Source: Frisingicoccus sp009929615
Lineage (GTDB): Bacteria > Bacillota > Clostridia > Lachnospirales > Lachnospiraceae
Assembly (NCBI GenBank): GCA_028692275.1
Contig: JAQUXR010000002.1
Coordinates: forward strand, 62,001-126,000
Direction of reading: 5' to 3'
Length of the DNA stretch: 64,000 bases
Shown here: positions 50,455-59,060 of the stretch, piece after piece
How the letters are laid out: every line of letters starts with the position of its first letter
Position numbering within the stretch: the stretch's first letter is position 1
Notes under the pieces: model-generated
The model's database searches: none
Told to the model about the DNA's origin: nothing
What the model saw: only the letters and a program-made list of their open reading frames with translations
Translations under genes and position numbers: made by a program

Positions 50455-52054
50455 TCGAAAGCTAAAAGAACATTATAAAGAAGATATATGGAAAGAATAT
50501 TGTGGATTTTTAGATTTATCTATAGAAGAATATATGCACATTCAATATCGCCTTATGAATGAACAGATTCAACTTTGGAGTGAATGTGCTCTGGGGCAGT
50601 GCCTGCTTAAGGGCCGTCAGATTGGTTCTATTGCCGAATTTCGTCAGGATTTCCCTTTAACCACCTATGAAACCTATGCGGATGTTCTTCTGATGAAGAA
50701 GGGTAATATGCTGCCAGAAGACCCGATTGTGTGGATTCAGACGACCTGGGAAGGTGGAAAACACCCGGTAAAACTGGCTCCTTATTCAAAAAGCATGCTT
50801 AACACCTACCGGACAAATGTTATTGCCTGCCTGATACTTGCCACAAGCACCCAGCGGAAGAAGTTTGATGTCACCACCGGAGATACGATGCTTTATGGCC
50901 TTGCACCACTGCCCTATGCTACCGGTCTCCTTCCATTACTTCTGGGTGATGAAATCCAGATAGAATTCCTGCCATCGGTTAAGACCGCTGAAAAGCTTTC
51001 TTTTTCCGAAAGAAATAAACTGGGCTTTAAACTGGGACTCTCCAAAGGAATTGACCTCTTTTTTGGTGTGGGCAGTGTAGCCTACTTTGTCAGCAAAAGC
51101 TTTTCTTCACTGAGCCAGGGCAGCAGCAATTCCCATAAGCTTTCTTTTCTCAGCTATTCACCAAAGATGCTCCTTCGCTATTTGAAGGCTAAACAAACAT
51201 GTAAGAAAGAGGAACGAGAACTGAAACCAAAGGATATTTTCCGCTTAAAGGGCTTTATGTGTGCAGGCACGGATAACAGCAGCTATAAAGACGAACTGGA
51301 AGATTTCTGGGGTATTCGTCCGGTTGAAGTCTTTGCCGGAACCGAACCCGGCTGTATGGGCTGTGAGACCTGGGCCAAAAATGGTCTCTACTTTTTCCCG
51401 GATTCCTGCTTTTATGAATTTATACCGGAAGCTGAGATGAACCGCAGTTTAGAAGACTTGGATTATCAGCCAAAGACCTACCTGATGGACCAGGTTGTCC
51501 CTGGTGAATTATATGAACTGGTTATTTCTGTCTTTAAAGGCGGTGCCTTTATGCGATATCGCGTCGGCGATGTCTACCGCTGCATTGCCCTGGACAGTCC
51601 CACAGAAAGCACCCATATTCCTCGGTTTGAATATGTTGATCGTATCCCGACAGTCATTGACATTGCCGGTTTTACCCGTATTACAGAATACTCTGTCCGT
51701 CAGGTCATTCAACTGTCCGGACTCTTAATAAAAGACTGGTTTGCCTGCAAAGAATTTACTGCAGAAAAACATCCTTATATGCATATGTATGTGGAAATGG
51801 ACACTTCCAGCTACTTAAGCAGTGCTGTAACTACTGAGATTCTCAAAGAACATCTCGGCGTCTATTTTAAATATCTGGATAATGATTATGATAATTTAAA
51901 GAAAATCCTGGGCATGGACCCACTGGAAATAACGATTTTGCAAAGTGGTACTTTTGATCGTTACTATGCAACCGCAGACCGGCCCCTTCGACATATTAAT
52001 CCGCCGGTTTATGAAAAAATCAGCCTTTTAGAGCTGAATAAAAACCCTGACTAA
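50444..52054 (+). CDS. GH3-family acyl-adenylating enzyme (bacterial)
   Basis: 536 aa. It resembles the plant GH3 auxin-responsive family, which adenylates carboxylic acids and joins them to amino acids. Motif III is clear as MRYRVGDVYRC (~res 370), and VFAGTEPGCMGCETW (~res 297) fits motif II; the N-terminal nucleotide loop is altered to QTTWEGGKHPVKLAPYS, lacking the usual S-S-G-T-T. A C-terminal domain (~430-536) reads as the mobile ligase lid. It lies between a membrane methyltransferase-like gene and a c-di-GMP protein. The acid and amine substrates are unknown. Confidence 0.78.
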   Translation: MKFDRKLKEHYKEDIWKEYCGFLDLSIEEYMHIQYRLMNEQIQLWSECALGQCLLKGRQIGSIAEFRQDFPLTTYETYADVLLMKKGNMLPEDPIVWIQTTWEGGKHPVKLAPYSKSMLNTYRTNVIACLILATSTQRKKFDVTTGDTMLYGLAPLPYATGLLPLLLGDEIQIEFLPSVKTAEKLSFSERNKLGFKLGLSKGIDLFFGVGSVAYFVSKSFSSLSQGSSNSHKLSFLSYSPKMLLRYLKAKQTCKKEERELKPKDIFRLKGFMCAGTDNSSYKDELEDFWGIRPVEVFAGTEPGCMGCETWAKNGLYFFPDSCFYEFIPEAEMNRSLEDLDYQPKTYLMDQVVPGELYELVISVFKGGAFMRYRVGDVYRCIALDSPTESTHIPRFEYVDRIPTVIDIAGFTRITEYSVRQVIQLSGLLIKDWFACKEFTAEKHPYMHMYVEMDTSSYLSSAVTTEILKEHLGVYFKYLDNDYDNLKKILGMDPLEITILQSGTFDRYYATADRPLRHINPPVYEKISLLELNKNPD

Positions 52055-52070
52055 ATAAAGGAGGCTTGAC

Positions 52071-52397
52071 ATGCAAACTTTTGTAGTTTTTTCTTTAATT
52101 GCTTTACTGTGCTATCTGATTCTGCTTCTGGCATTTCTTGCTGCCAAAAAAAATAAAATAATTAATGCATTTATCATCCTTCTTATTGTCTTTATTATGT
52201 GGACAACAGGTTCCTTTGGCATGCGTATCGGACTTTTTCCATCGACTAGCTTCTGGTTTTATTTGTCCATTGACGGCCTGTTTCTGTTACCACCGGCATT
52301 TTTCAATTTTATTACCGTTTATATTGGTGATAACTCTACATTTTTCAAAAAATTCTGGTTTGGATGGTCACTTTTTTTATCGCTGTTAATCACCTGA
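52071..52397 (+). CDS. N-terminal membrane part of a c-di-GMP signalling protein (frame 1)
   Basis: 108 codons before TGA at 52395-52397. Three hydrophobic helices (FSLIALLCYLILLLAFLAA, AFIILLIVFIMWTTGSFGM, and the FWFYLSIDGLFLLPPAFFNF stretch) look like the first helices of a histidine-kinase-type N-terminal 7TM sensor. AAAGGAGG precedes the ATG, 16 bp after the GH3-like gene. The rest of the sensor continues in the -1 frame from about 52380, so the full product of 845 aa needs a frameshift, or the frame is broken. The slippery string T_TTT_TTA lies at 52373-52380, in the correct phase. Confidence 0.75.
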   Translation: MQTFVVFSLIALLCYLILLLAFLAAKKNKIINAFIILLIVFIMWTTGSFGMRIGLFPSTSFWFYLSIDGLFLLPPAFFNFITVYIGDNSTFFKKFWFGWSLFLSLLIT

Positions 52398-54607
52398 CCT
52401 CGGGCTTTATTATTGCAGCGCCTCACCTGGAAACAACCGGAAACTCTTCCCGTTTTGTATACGACCTGGGTATTCCTGTTCTCATTCCGGCAATTTTTAC
52501 AATACTCGTTATTGCCCATATTCTGATTCAGCTTTTTAGATTTGGTAAGTCCGATGAAATGGCAAGGAACCAGTTTCTACCTATAGGTATCGGTATTTTT
52601 GTGCTCTTCCTTGGAAATCTGGCCACTGTATTACCACTGTTCAAGGGTTTCCCTATCGATATTTTAAGCGGTGTTGTGAATGCCTTCTTCATGTTTTATG
52701 CGCTTTACAGGCGACACCTTTTCAGGCTGACTCTGCTTGTATCCCGGAGTACCTGCTACATTATTTCAGGTATTCTGGCCATTATTTTATTCTGTAATCT
52801 AATTGACCCGATGCAATACTTTGTCACCCATAATCTGCCGCTTTTTGCAGAACATTCCGTCCTGATTATTGCAGTCACTTTCACCTTATCGACTTTGCTG
52901 TTTTACTCATTGCTGAAGCATTTTTTTGACAAAGTCTTTATCCGTGATGAAATCATCCAGGCCAACTACCTGAAGGATTTTACGACTCAGATTTCTCACA
53001 CGCTGAATGTCAATGATGTCCTCCAGCTTTTGATTGAAGTCATTCAGAATACTATGGATGTCGAAAAAGTATATATCTGTGTTAAAGACTTTTCCGGTGA
53101 CGGTTACCGCATTCAGGAAAGCAGCAGTCCTCTGGACGAACGAAGCATGTTTATTCGAAATGATAATCCACTGGCCATCTACCTGGAAGCAAACAAACAG
53201 TGTGTTCTCGTTCAGGATTTACGCAGAACTTCCATTTACCGCTCCATGTGGGAACTTGAAAAAAATCAGTTGGCAACGCTAGGTATCCAATGTGTTCTGC
53301 CTTTACTGGATGGTAATGACCTGGTCGGTATTGCCCTGCTTTCCAACAAGGCCCGCAACACCAAATTTTCCTATGATGATATGAACTTTCTGGATTCTCT
53401 CGCTTCCGTCAGCTCCGTTGCCGTAAAGAACTCTCGGCTTTATGAAAAAGCCTTCATGGAAGCACGCACGGACGAATTAACAGGTCTTTTAAATCGAAAA
53501 TATTTTTATGAAGTTTTAGAAAAGAGCTATCAGGAAACCCTCAGCAGCCATTCCGACGGCAAAGAGCTTGCTCTGTTGATTATCAACCTGGATGATTTCA
53601 AACTTTTCAATCAGCTCTATGGAAATGTTGAAGGCGATGTAGCCCTCCAGAATGTATCCCATATTATTTCCGGCTCTGTCGGCAACCATGGACATGTTGC
53701 CCGCTACGGTGGAAAAGAATTTGCTGTCATTCTCCCGGGCTTTGATATTTTATCTGCCAATAACCTGGCGGAAACCATTCGCAGTCAGATTATGAATATG
53801 AACCGTCAGGCAACGGACTATGCCATGAAAATGCTCACAGCAAGCTGCGGTATCTGTGCCATTCCATCTGCTGCTTCAGATTTGAAACAGTTAGTCAACA
53901 ATACAGATATGGCCGTATACAATGCCAAACGGCGTGGTAAAAATTGTACCGTTATATATTCTGCCGGACAACCGCCAATCATTGCTGAAAAGTCACTGGA
54001 TGTCGTTGAAGGTACATTTAAGCCAAATGTTTATGATGAATATGCCGCAACCATTCATGCCTTAACAGCCGCTATTGATGTTAAAGACCATTATACCTAC
54101 AGTCATTCACAAAATGTCTGCTATTACGCCACAGAGCTGGCGAGAGCCTATAACCTGAATGCGGACTGTGTTGAGATTGTCAAAGAGGCGGCACTGCTCC
54201 ATGATATTGGAAAAATCGGTATTCCCGAAAGTATTCTTCAGAAGCCGTCCAAACTGACACCGGATGAATTTGAAATTATGAAAAGCCATGTGGAACAGTC
54301 AATTAATATTATCCGCCACCTGCCATCTCTGGATTATGTTATTCCTGCTGTTCTCGGCCATCACGAGCGTTATGATGGCAAGGGATATCCCCGTCAGTTA
54401 AAAGGTCAGAATATTCCTTTGCTGGCCCGTGTCCTTTGTGTAGCAGACTCCTTTGATGCCATGGTATCCAAACGGCCTTATAAAAGTGCTCTGGATATCA
54501 ATTATGCCCTTTCCCAGCTTGAGGATAACAGCGGCACCCAGTTTGACCCTGAACTGGCAAAACTTTTTATCCAGCTGGTCAATACACACGTTATTACCGT
54601 TCAATAA
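52364..54607 (+). CDS. Sensor with 7TM rest, GAF, degenerate GGDEF and intact HD-GYP (frame -1)
   Basis: 747 codons open from an ATG at 52364 with no convincing Shine-Dalgarno, so it is probably read by frameshift from the gene part ahead. It continues the 7TM sensor (to ~res 190), then a GAF domain (~205-365), a GGDEF domain (TDELTGLLNRKYFYE ~380; ARYGGKEFAVILPG ~460) and an HD-GYP phosphodiesterase (~565-745; LLHDIGKIGIPE, HHERYDGKGYP). The GGDEF site reads GGKEF, with lysine at the catalytic place, so cyclase activity is doubtful, while HD-GYP is complete. Predicted net effect: c-di-GMP breakdown. Confidence 0.85.
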   Translation: MVTFFIAVNHLTSGFIIAAPHLETTGNSSRFVYDLGIPVLIPAIFTILVIAHILIQLFRFGKSDEMARNQFLPIGIGIFVLFLGNLATVLPLFKGFPIDILSGVVNAFFMFYALYRRHLFRLTLLVSRSTCYIISGILAIILFCNLIDPMQYFVTHNLPLFAEHSVLIIAVTFTLSTLLFYSLLKHFFDKVFIRDEIIQANYLKDFTTQISHTLNVNDVLQLLIEVIQNTMDVEKVYICVKDFSGDGYRIQESSSPLDERSMFIRNDNPLAIYLEANKQCVLVQDLRRTSIYRSMWELEKNQLATLGIQCVLPLLDGNDLVGIALLSNKARNTKFSYDDMNFLDSLASVSSVAVKNSRLYEKAFMEARTDELTGLLNRKYFYEVLEKSYQETLSSHSDGKELALLIINLDDFKLFNQLYGNVEGDVALQNVSHIISGSVGNHGHVARYGGKEFAVILPGFDILSANNLAETIRSQIMNMNRQATDYAMKMLTASCGICAIPSAASDLKQLVNNTDMAVYNAKRRGKNCTVIYSAGQPPIIAEKSLDVVEGTFKPNVYDEYAATIHALTAAIDVKDHYTYSHSQNVCYYATELARAYNLNADCVEIVKEAALLHDIGKIGIPESILQKPSKLTPDEFEIMKSHVEQSINIIRHLPSLDYVIPAVLGHHERYDGKGYPRQLKGQNIPLLARVLCVADSFDAMVSKRPYKSALDINYALSQLEDNSGTQFDPELAKLFIQLVNTHVITVQ

Positions 54608-54648
54608 AAAAAAAGCAGATTTCAAAAAAATGAAATCTGCTTTTTTCT
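54608..54648. terminator. Bidirectional terminator
   Basis: AAAAGCAGATTTC pairs with GAAATCTGCTTTT around an A-rich loop, flanked by A and T tracts, between the c-di-GMP gene and the convergent nitrilase gene. Confidence 0.88.
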
Positions 54649-54661
54649 TTCTATGCTTCTT

Positions 54662-55591
54662 TTAAAACCCATTTTCAGCAGTGATATTTCCAACTCCAGC
54701 AGCCAACACCTGTCTTTCATATTCCGCAATATTCGCCGGCGCTGCCTCCAGAGATTTAAACAACGGTGCTTTATGCCAATTTTCAGCAAAGGGCATCGGA
54801 AATGCAAACTCCTTCAAATGCTGAAGATAGTGGTCCATAAACAAGGTTCCATATTGACGGCATCTGGTGACTACATCCAAATCCAGAGTTATCGTCGCCA
54901 CTGAAGCTGTTGCTCCTGCTTCCCAGATGGTATTTCCCTCTGGTCCAACAACCATGGAATTTCCATACATGTGATTGCCGCCATACATCCCTACCGCATT
55001 GGTCGACACAAAATAGGCCTGATTCTCCAAGGCCCTTGCAAAATGCAGCGGCTTATTAATTTTAAAAAGTTCATCCGGGTCCATCGTCAGTTTGACCAGC
55101 ACTTCCGCACCCATAAGTGCTTCATTTCTGGATATCTCCGGGAAATTCATATCATAACAAATCTGAACGCCTATCTTCGTTTCCTTTTCAGGAATATCAA
55201 ATACAACGTATTCTTTTCCCGGCATAGTCCGCCGCTCCACAGGGCGCCAAGGAGCCATTTTCCGGTAAACATTAAGAAGTTCTCCCTCCGGATTAAAGAT
55301 TGGTGCACTGTTATACACTATACCCTCCGGCAATTCATCGGATTTTTCACTAATCGTCCCCGGTATCAGATAAATATGATGTTTTTTAGCAATAGCAGAA
55401 AAAATTTCGGTCATTGGTCCGGGAATTGTTTCCGGACGTCCTCCGGCAATCCCTTCCACGCCAACGATTAACTCCGGCTTATGATAGCCACGCATCATTG
55501 CGTCAATACTTTCTTCAATATGTGTCAGGTTCTCTTCAACCTCTCTGCTCACTGGCATCTGAATAATACCAACATTTAAAAATCTTCCCAT
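54662..55591 (-). CDS. Carbon-nitrogen hydrolase (nitrilase superfamily amidase)
   Basis: 309 aa. The catalytic triad is visible: Glu in IVGVEGIAGG (~res 46), Lys in VYRKMAPWRPVE (~res 117) and Cys in VQICYDMNFPE (~res 150). The order and length fit aliphatic amidase or formamidase-type members that split an amide to acid and ammonia. It lies 25 bp after a galactokinase-like gene and probably shares its transcript. The real substrate is not evident. GGGAAG lies upstream of the ATG. Confidence 0.88.
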   Translation of the reverse strand: MGRFLNVGIIQMPVSREVEENLTHIEESIDAMMRGYHKPELIVGVEGIAGGRPETIPGPMTEIFSAIAKKHHIYLIPGTISEKSDELPEGIVYNSAPIFNPEGELLNVYRKMAPWRPVERRTMPGKEYVVFDIPEKETKIGVQICYDMNFPEISRNEALMGAEVLVKLTMDPDELFKINKPLHFARALENQAYFVSTNAVGMYGGNHMYGNSMVVGPEGNTIWEAGATASVATITLDLDVVTRCRQYGTLFMDHYLQHLKEFAFPMPFAENWHKAPLFKSLEAAPANIAEYERQVLAAGVGNITAENGF

Positions 55592-55616
55592 GGTGTCTGC
55601 TTCCCAGTCCTTTTCT

Positions 55617-56822
55617 TTATCCTAAAATTTTCATTGTTCCTTCTTTGCGTATTGATAAACCCCAGCATGTTCCCGGTCCAAAGACCGCCTCTATCCTTCG
55701 CTGATAGTCAGCAACCCGGCTCATTTTAACAAAAGCCTCTATCGTTCCGGCAAATCCACCGCCATGAACTCTGCTGACGCCATCTTCCCCGAGAATCTTC
55801 TCACTAAGGGCCAGTGCCAGCGACAGGTTCTGACTGTCGATATTTCGTGTTCGATAAACGTTTTGCAAATATTTAAACGAGGAATCCCCCGAAGCCCTGA
55901 CGACTTTAAGAAAAGCCTGCATATCCCCCCGGTTCAGGGCTTCTGCTTCTTCTGTAACCCGGTGCTCTTCTTCAAAAAAATGCATCGCTCTTAAAACCGC
56001 CCGGTCACCTGTCTGCTCTCTCACGTCTCTTAAGCATTCATAAAAATCGGCCTCTTTAACCTCGCGCAGTACGGTTTTGCCAAAATATTCTGCCACCTTT
56101 TTCATCTCTGCGGGAATGGCTTCATAATCTGCCGTCAGATTCTTATGGGTTCCCTTTGTATCCGTAATACATAACTGATACTCTCCAAAATCGCCCTCTA
56201 TTTCCGTTACCTGTGGATTATCCGGATTTTCAAAATCAATATGAATGAGTCCGCCCCAGGCACAGGCCATCTGATCCATAAGTCCACATGGCTTTTCAAA
56301 ATAGATATTCTCACTATACTGTCCGGCAAGAGCCAGTACTTCTTTTGGAATCCTGCCATCATTAAATAACCCCGAAATCACGGTTCCGATAAGCACTTCA
56401 AATGCGGCCGACGAAGAAAGTCCCATTCCTTCAGGTACCTGACTGAATACACAGATATTAAACCCCTTCAGAATATATCCCCGTTCCACCAGGTATGCAG
56501 CAACACCCCGAACAAGAGCGGTTGTACTTCCCGCCTCACCCTCCTGTTTATCCAAAGTGTCCAGCGGAATCTCTATTTTTCCGTAGCCCTCGGACCAAAG
56601 GTTGATGACTGCTTCCTCATTATATCCGGCAATCCCTGTCATATCTAGATTAACTGCCGCTGCCAGCACTTTTCCGTGCTGATGGTCTGTGTGATTTCCT
56701 CCGATTTCACAACGTCCCGGCGTGCTGTATATCTCCACATCCCCTTCGCCAAAGACAGCTTCATATCTACGGGTCTTTTCTGATACAGTTGTTTCATTTA
56801 ATAAATCTCTGGTATTTATCAT
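55617..56822 (-). CDS. Galactokinase-family GHMP sugar kinase
   Basis: 401 aa. GHMP motifs are clear: TPGRCEIGGNHTDHQHGKVL (N-terminal galactose-binding signature), the ATP loop PEGMGLSSSAAFEV (~res 125), LMDQMACAWGG, and the C-terminal GGGFAGTIEAFV. The classical GEHTD signature is GGNHTD here, so a Glu contact to the sugar is replaced; sugar choice may differ from galactose, though I recall related clostridial galactokinases with the same change. AAGGAA is upstream of the ATG. No galT or galE gene is beside it. Confidence 0.85.
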   Translation of the reverse strand: MINTRDLLNETTVSEKTRRYEAVFGEGDVEIYSTPGRCEIGGNHTDHQHGKVLAAAVNLDMTGIAGYNEEAVINLWSEGYGKIEIPLDTLDKQEGEAGSTTALVRGVAAYLVERGYILKGFNICVFSQVPEGMGLSSSAAFEVLIGTVISGLFNDGRIPKEVLALAGQYSENIYFEKPCGLMDQMACAWGGLIHIDFENPDNPQVTEIEGDFGEYQLCITDTKGTHKNLTADYEAIPAEMKKVAEYFGKTVLREVKEADFYECLRDVREQTGDRAVLRAMHFFEEEHRVTEEAEALNRGDMQAFLKVVRASGDSSFKYLQNVYRTRNIDSQNLSLALALSEKILGEDGVSRVHGGGFAGTIEAFVKMSRVADYQRRIEAVFGPGTCWGLSIRKEGTMKILG

Positions 56823-56942
56823 TTTTCCTTCGCTTTCAAAAATTTTGACCGGTTAATAAAAGTATAGATTTTAAAGATGAAAAGGTCAAGAATATTTGCT
56901 ATAATAACCATATTATCCAAATACATAAAGGAGCTGAAATTT

Positions 56943-57437
56943 ATGAAAAATCAATTAAACGAATTATATAACTCCATGGTCTGCTATTACAGTGGTGACC
57001 CAAAACGAATCCAGCATTTTATTAAAGTCCACAGCTTTGCCCGCCTTATCGGCGAGATGGAAGAACTTGATTCCGATACCTTAACTACCCTTGAAGCTGC
57101 TGCCTATGTCCATGATATCGGTATCAAACCCGCCGAATTAAAATACGGCAGTTCAAACGGAAAACTTCAGGAACAGGAAGGTCCTTCTGCCGCCAGGCAC
57201 ATGCTCAGCCACTTGAATTTTTCGGCCGAAAAGATTGACCGTATCTGTTATCTTGTCGGTCATCATCATACCTACACGAATATTGATGGTCTTGATTATC
57301 AGATTCTTGTCGAAGCTGATTTTCTTGTGAACCTTTTTGAGGACGGCGAATCAAAAGAGACTGCCGAAAGGGTTCTAAATAAGATATTTAAAACCTCCTT
57401 CGGCAGTCACCTGTGTAAAACTATGTTTAATCTTTAG
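56943..57437 (+). CDS. HD domain phosphohydrolase
   Basis: 164 aa. The HD motifs are IQHFIKVHSFARLIG (H), AAYVHDIGI (HD) and YLVGHHHTYTN (HH), ending in a conserved D in VEADFLVNLF: the standard metal site of HD phosphohydrolases. The substrate, probably a nucleotide, is unknown. The start is the ATG at 56943 with AAAGGAG upstream; an in-frame ATG at 56877 lacks it. Its last four bases overlap the end of the convergent ABC ATPase gene. Confidence 0.85.
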   Translation: MKNQLNELYNSMVCYYSGDPKRIQHFIKVHSFARLIGEMEELDSDTLTTLEAAAYVHDIGIKPAELKYGSSNGKLQEQEGPSAARHMLSHLNFSAEKIDRICYLVGHHHTYTNIDGLDYQILVEADFLVNLFEDGESKETAERVLNKIFKTSFGSHLCKTMFNL

Positions 57438-58174
57438 CCTTTAACAAAACGGCTTAAAAATTCTTTTGTCTGAGGATTCTGGGAGTTGCCAAAAATCTGT
57501 TTTGGCTCTCCTTCTTCAACAATAACACCATTAGCCATATAAACCACATGATTGGAAACATCCCTAGCAAAGGCCATCTCATGGGTTACAATCATCATTG
57601 TTAAACCTTCTTCTGCCAGCTTTCGCATAACTGCAAGAACCTCTCCTACCATCTGAGGGTCCAGTGCAGATGTCGGTTCATCAAAAAGCAGTACTTCCGG
57701 CTCCATGGCAAGGGCTCTTGCAATAGCCACACGCTGCTTCTGACCACCTGAAAGCTGACGGGGTTTCGCATTAATATAAGGTGCCATGCCTACCTTCTCA
57801 AGGTAATACATCGCATTTTTCTTTGCTGTCTCTTTATCTTTCTTTAAGACCTTCATCTGTCCAACCATACAATTCTTTAAAACGGTCATATTATTAAACA
57901 GATTAAAGCTCTGAAATACCATCCCTACTTTTGCCCGGTAAGAAGCTTCATTCATACGATCTTCCATCAAATTCCGTCCATGATAGACAATATCTCCCGC
58001 TGTCGGCTCTTCCAAAAAGTTTATACAACGAAGCAGTGTGGATTTTCCCGAACCGGAAGCACCGATAATACAGGTGACATCCCCCGGGCATACAGAAAAA
58101 TCGATATCCCGAAGAACCACATTCTTGCCAAAAGTCTTACTCAAATGGCGGATTTCTAAAATTTTCTCTGCCAT
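57434..58174 (-). CDS. Polar amino acid ABC transporter ATPase (second system)
   Basis: 246 aa. Walker A IGASGSGKST, Q-loop FQSFNLFNNMTV, signature LSGGQKQRV, Walker B VLLFDEPTSALDP, H-loop VTHEMAFARDV: a GlnQ-type ATPase. GAGGAGG precedes the ATG and only 2 bp separate it from the permease stop, so they are co-translated. Unlike the ATPase at 43.4 kb it lacks the insert after Walker A. Confidence 0.94.
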   Translation of the reverse strand: MAEKILEIRHLSKTFGKNVVLRDIDFSVCPGDVTCIIGASGSGKSTLLRCINFLEEPTAGDIVYHGRNLMEDRMNEASYRAKVGMVFQSFNLFNNMTVLKNCMVGQMKVLKKDKETAKKNAMYYLEKVGMAPYINAKPRQLSGGQKQRVAIARALAMEPEVLLFDEPTSALDPQMVGEVLAVMRKLAEEGLTMMIVTHEMAFARDVSNHVVYMANGVIVEEGEPKQIFGNSQNPQTKEFLSRFVKG

Positions 58175-58176
58175 AA

Positions 58177-58971
58177 TCAGTCTTCCTCCTCTTTCGTTCC
58201 AGACGGATACTTGTACATACCGCTTGTATGCTTTAATGTATCTGTTGTTGCCAGGTCAAAATTATCCGGTCCGTCCAGTTTTCCTTCCCACCAGCGAAGA
58301 ATCCGTGAACAGGTAAATGTCAAAATAAAATAAATAACCATTGCTATTGTAAAGGATTCAAAATAAAGATACTTGGCACCTGCCACACCATTGGTCGTAT
58401 AGAAAAGTTCTACCGTTCCGATAATTGAAAGAACACAGGTATCTTTAATATTGATAATCAGGTTATTACCTATCTGAGGCATAATATTTCTCAATGCCTG
58501 GGGCATGATAACATTCACCATTGTCTGGAAATGATTCATACCAATAGCCTTTGCTCCCTCTGTCTGTCCCGGATCAATGGATAAAATACCGCCTCGAACC
58601 GTTTCAGCCATATAGGCACCTGTATTAATCGATACTATAAAAAAGGCTGCAAACCACATGGACATATTAATATGAAAAACCGCTGCAGAACCAAAATAAA
58701 TGAACATTGCCTGGGCCATCATAGGTGTTCCACGGAATATCTCCACATAAGCTGCTAAAACAAAGTGTATAATTTTAAGGATGATACGTTTTACAATATT
58801 ATCGCTCTTAGAAACAGGAATGGTCTGAACAATACCTACAGCGAAACCGATAACACATCCGATAAAAGTGCCGACCAGTGCAATAGCCATGGTGACACCG
58901 GCTCCCCGTAGGAAAGACATGGAATATCCGTCCAATAACATAAGGACTCTTCCCCAAAAAGTTGTTGGCAT
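58177..58971 (-). CDS. Polar amino acid ABC transporter permease (second system)
   Basis: 264 aa, five membrane helices. The HisM-type loop is GILSIDPGQTEGAKAIGMNHFQ, with EIFRGTPMMAQAMFIYFG ahead. A hydrophilic C-terminal tail of ~35 residues (LDGPDNFDLATTD...KEEED) is longer than usual. GGAGAGAAGG precedes the ATG. It works with the ATPase and with the binding protein encoded 90 bp upstream. Confidence 0.93.
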   Translation of the reverse strand: MPTTFWGRVLMLLDGYSMSFLRGAGVTMAIALVGTFIGCVIGFAVGIVQTIPVSKSDNIVKRIILKIIHFVLAAYVEIFRGTPMMAQAMFIYFGSAAVFHINMSMWFAAFFIVSINTGAYMAETVRGGILSIDPGQTEGAKAIGMNHFQTMVNVIMPQALRNIMPQIGNNLIINIKDTCVLSIIGTVELFYTTNGVAGAKYLYFESFTIAMVIYFILTFTCSRILRWWEGKLDGPDNFDLATTDTLKHTSGMYKYPSGTKEEED

Positions 58972-59013
58972 CCTTCTCTCTCCTTTCGTAAATCCGTCAA
59001 TAACGACGATAAA

Positions 59014-59040
59014 GCACGGGGACGATAACCGCCTCCGTGC
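59014..59040 (-). other. Intercistronic hairpin after the second solute-binding gene
   Basis: GCACGG (59014-59019) pairs with CCGTGC (59035-59040), extended by G/C-rich flanks, between binding-protein and permease genes. No T tract follows, so it looks like a stabilizing or processing hairpin. Confidence 0.55.
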
Positions 59041-59060
59041 CCATTAAGTGTCTTATTTTC

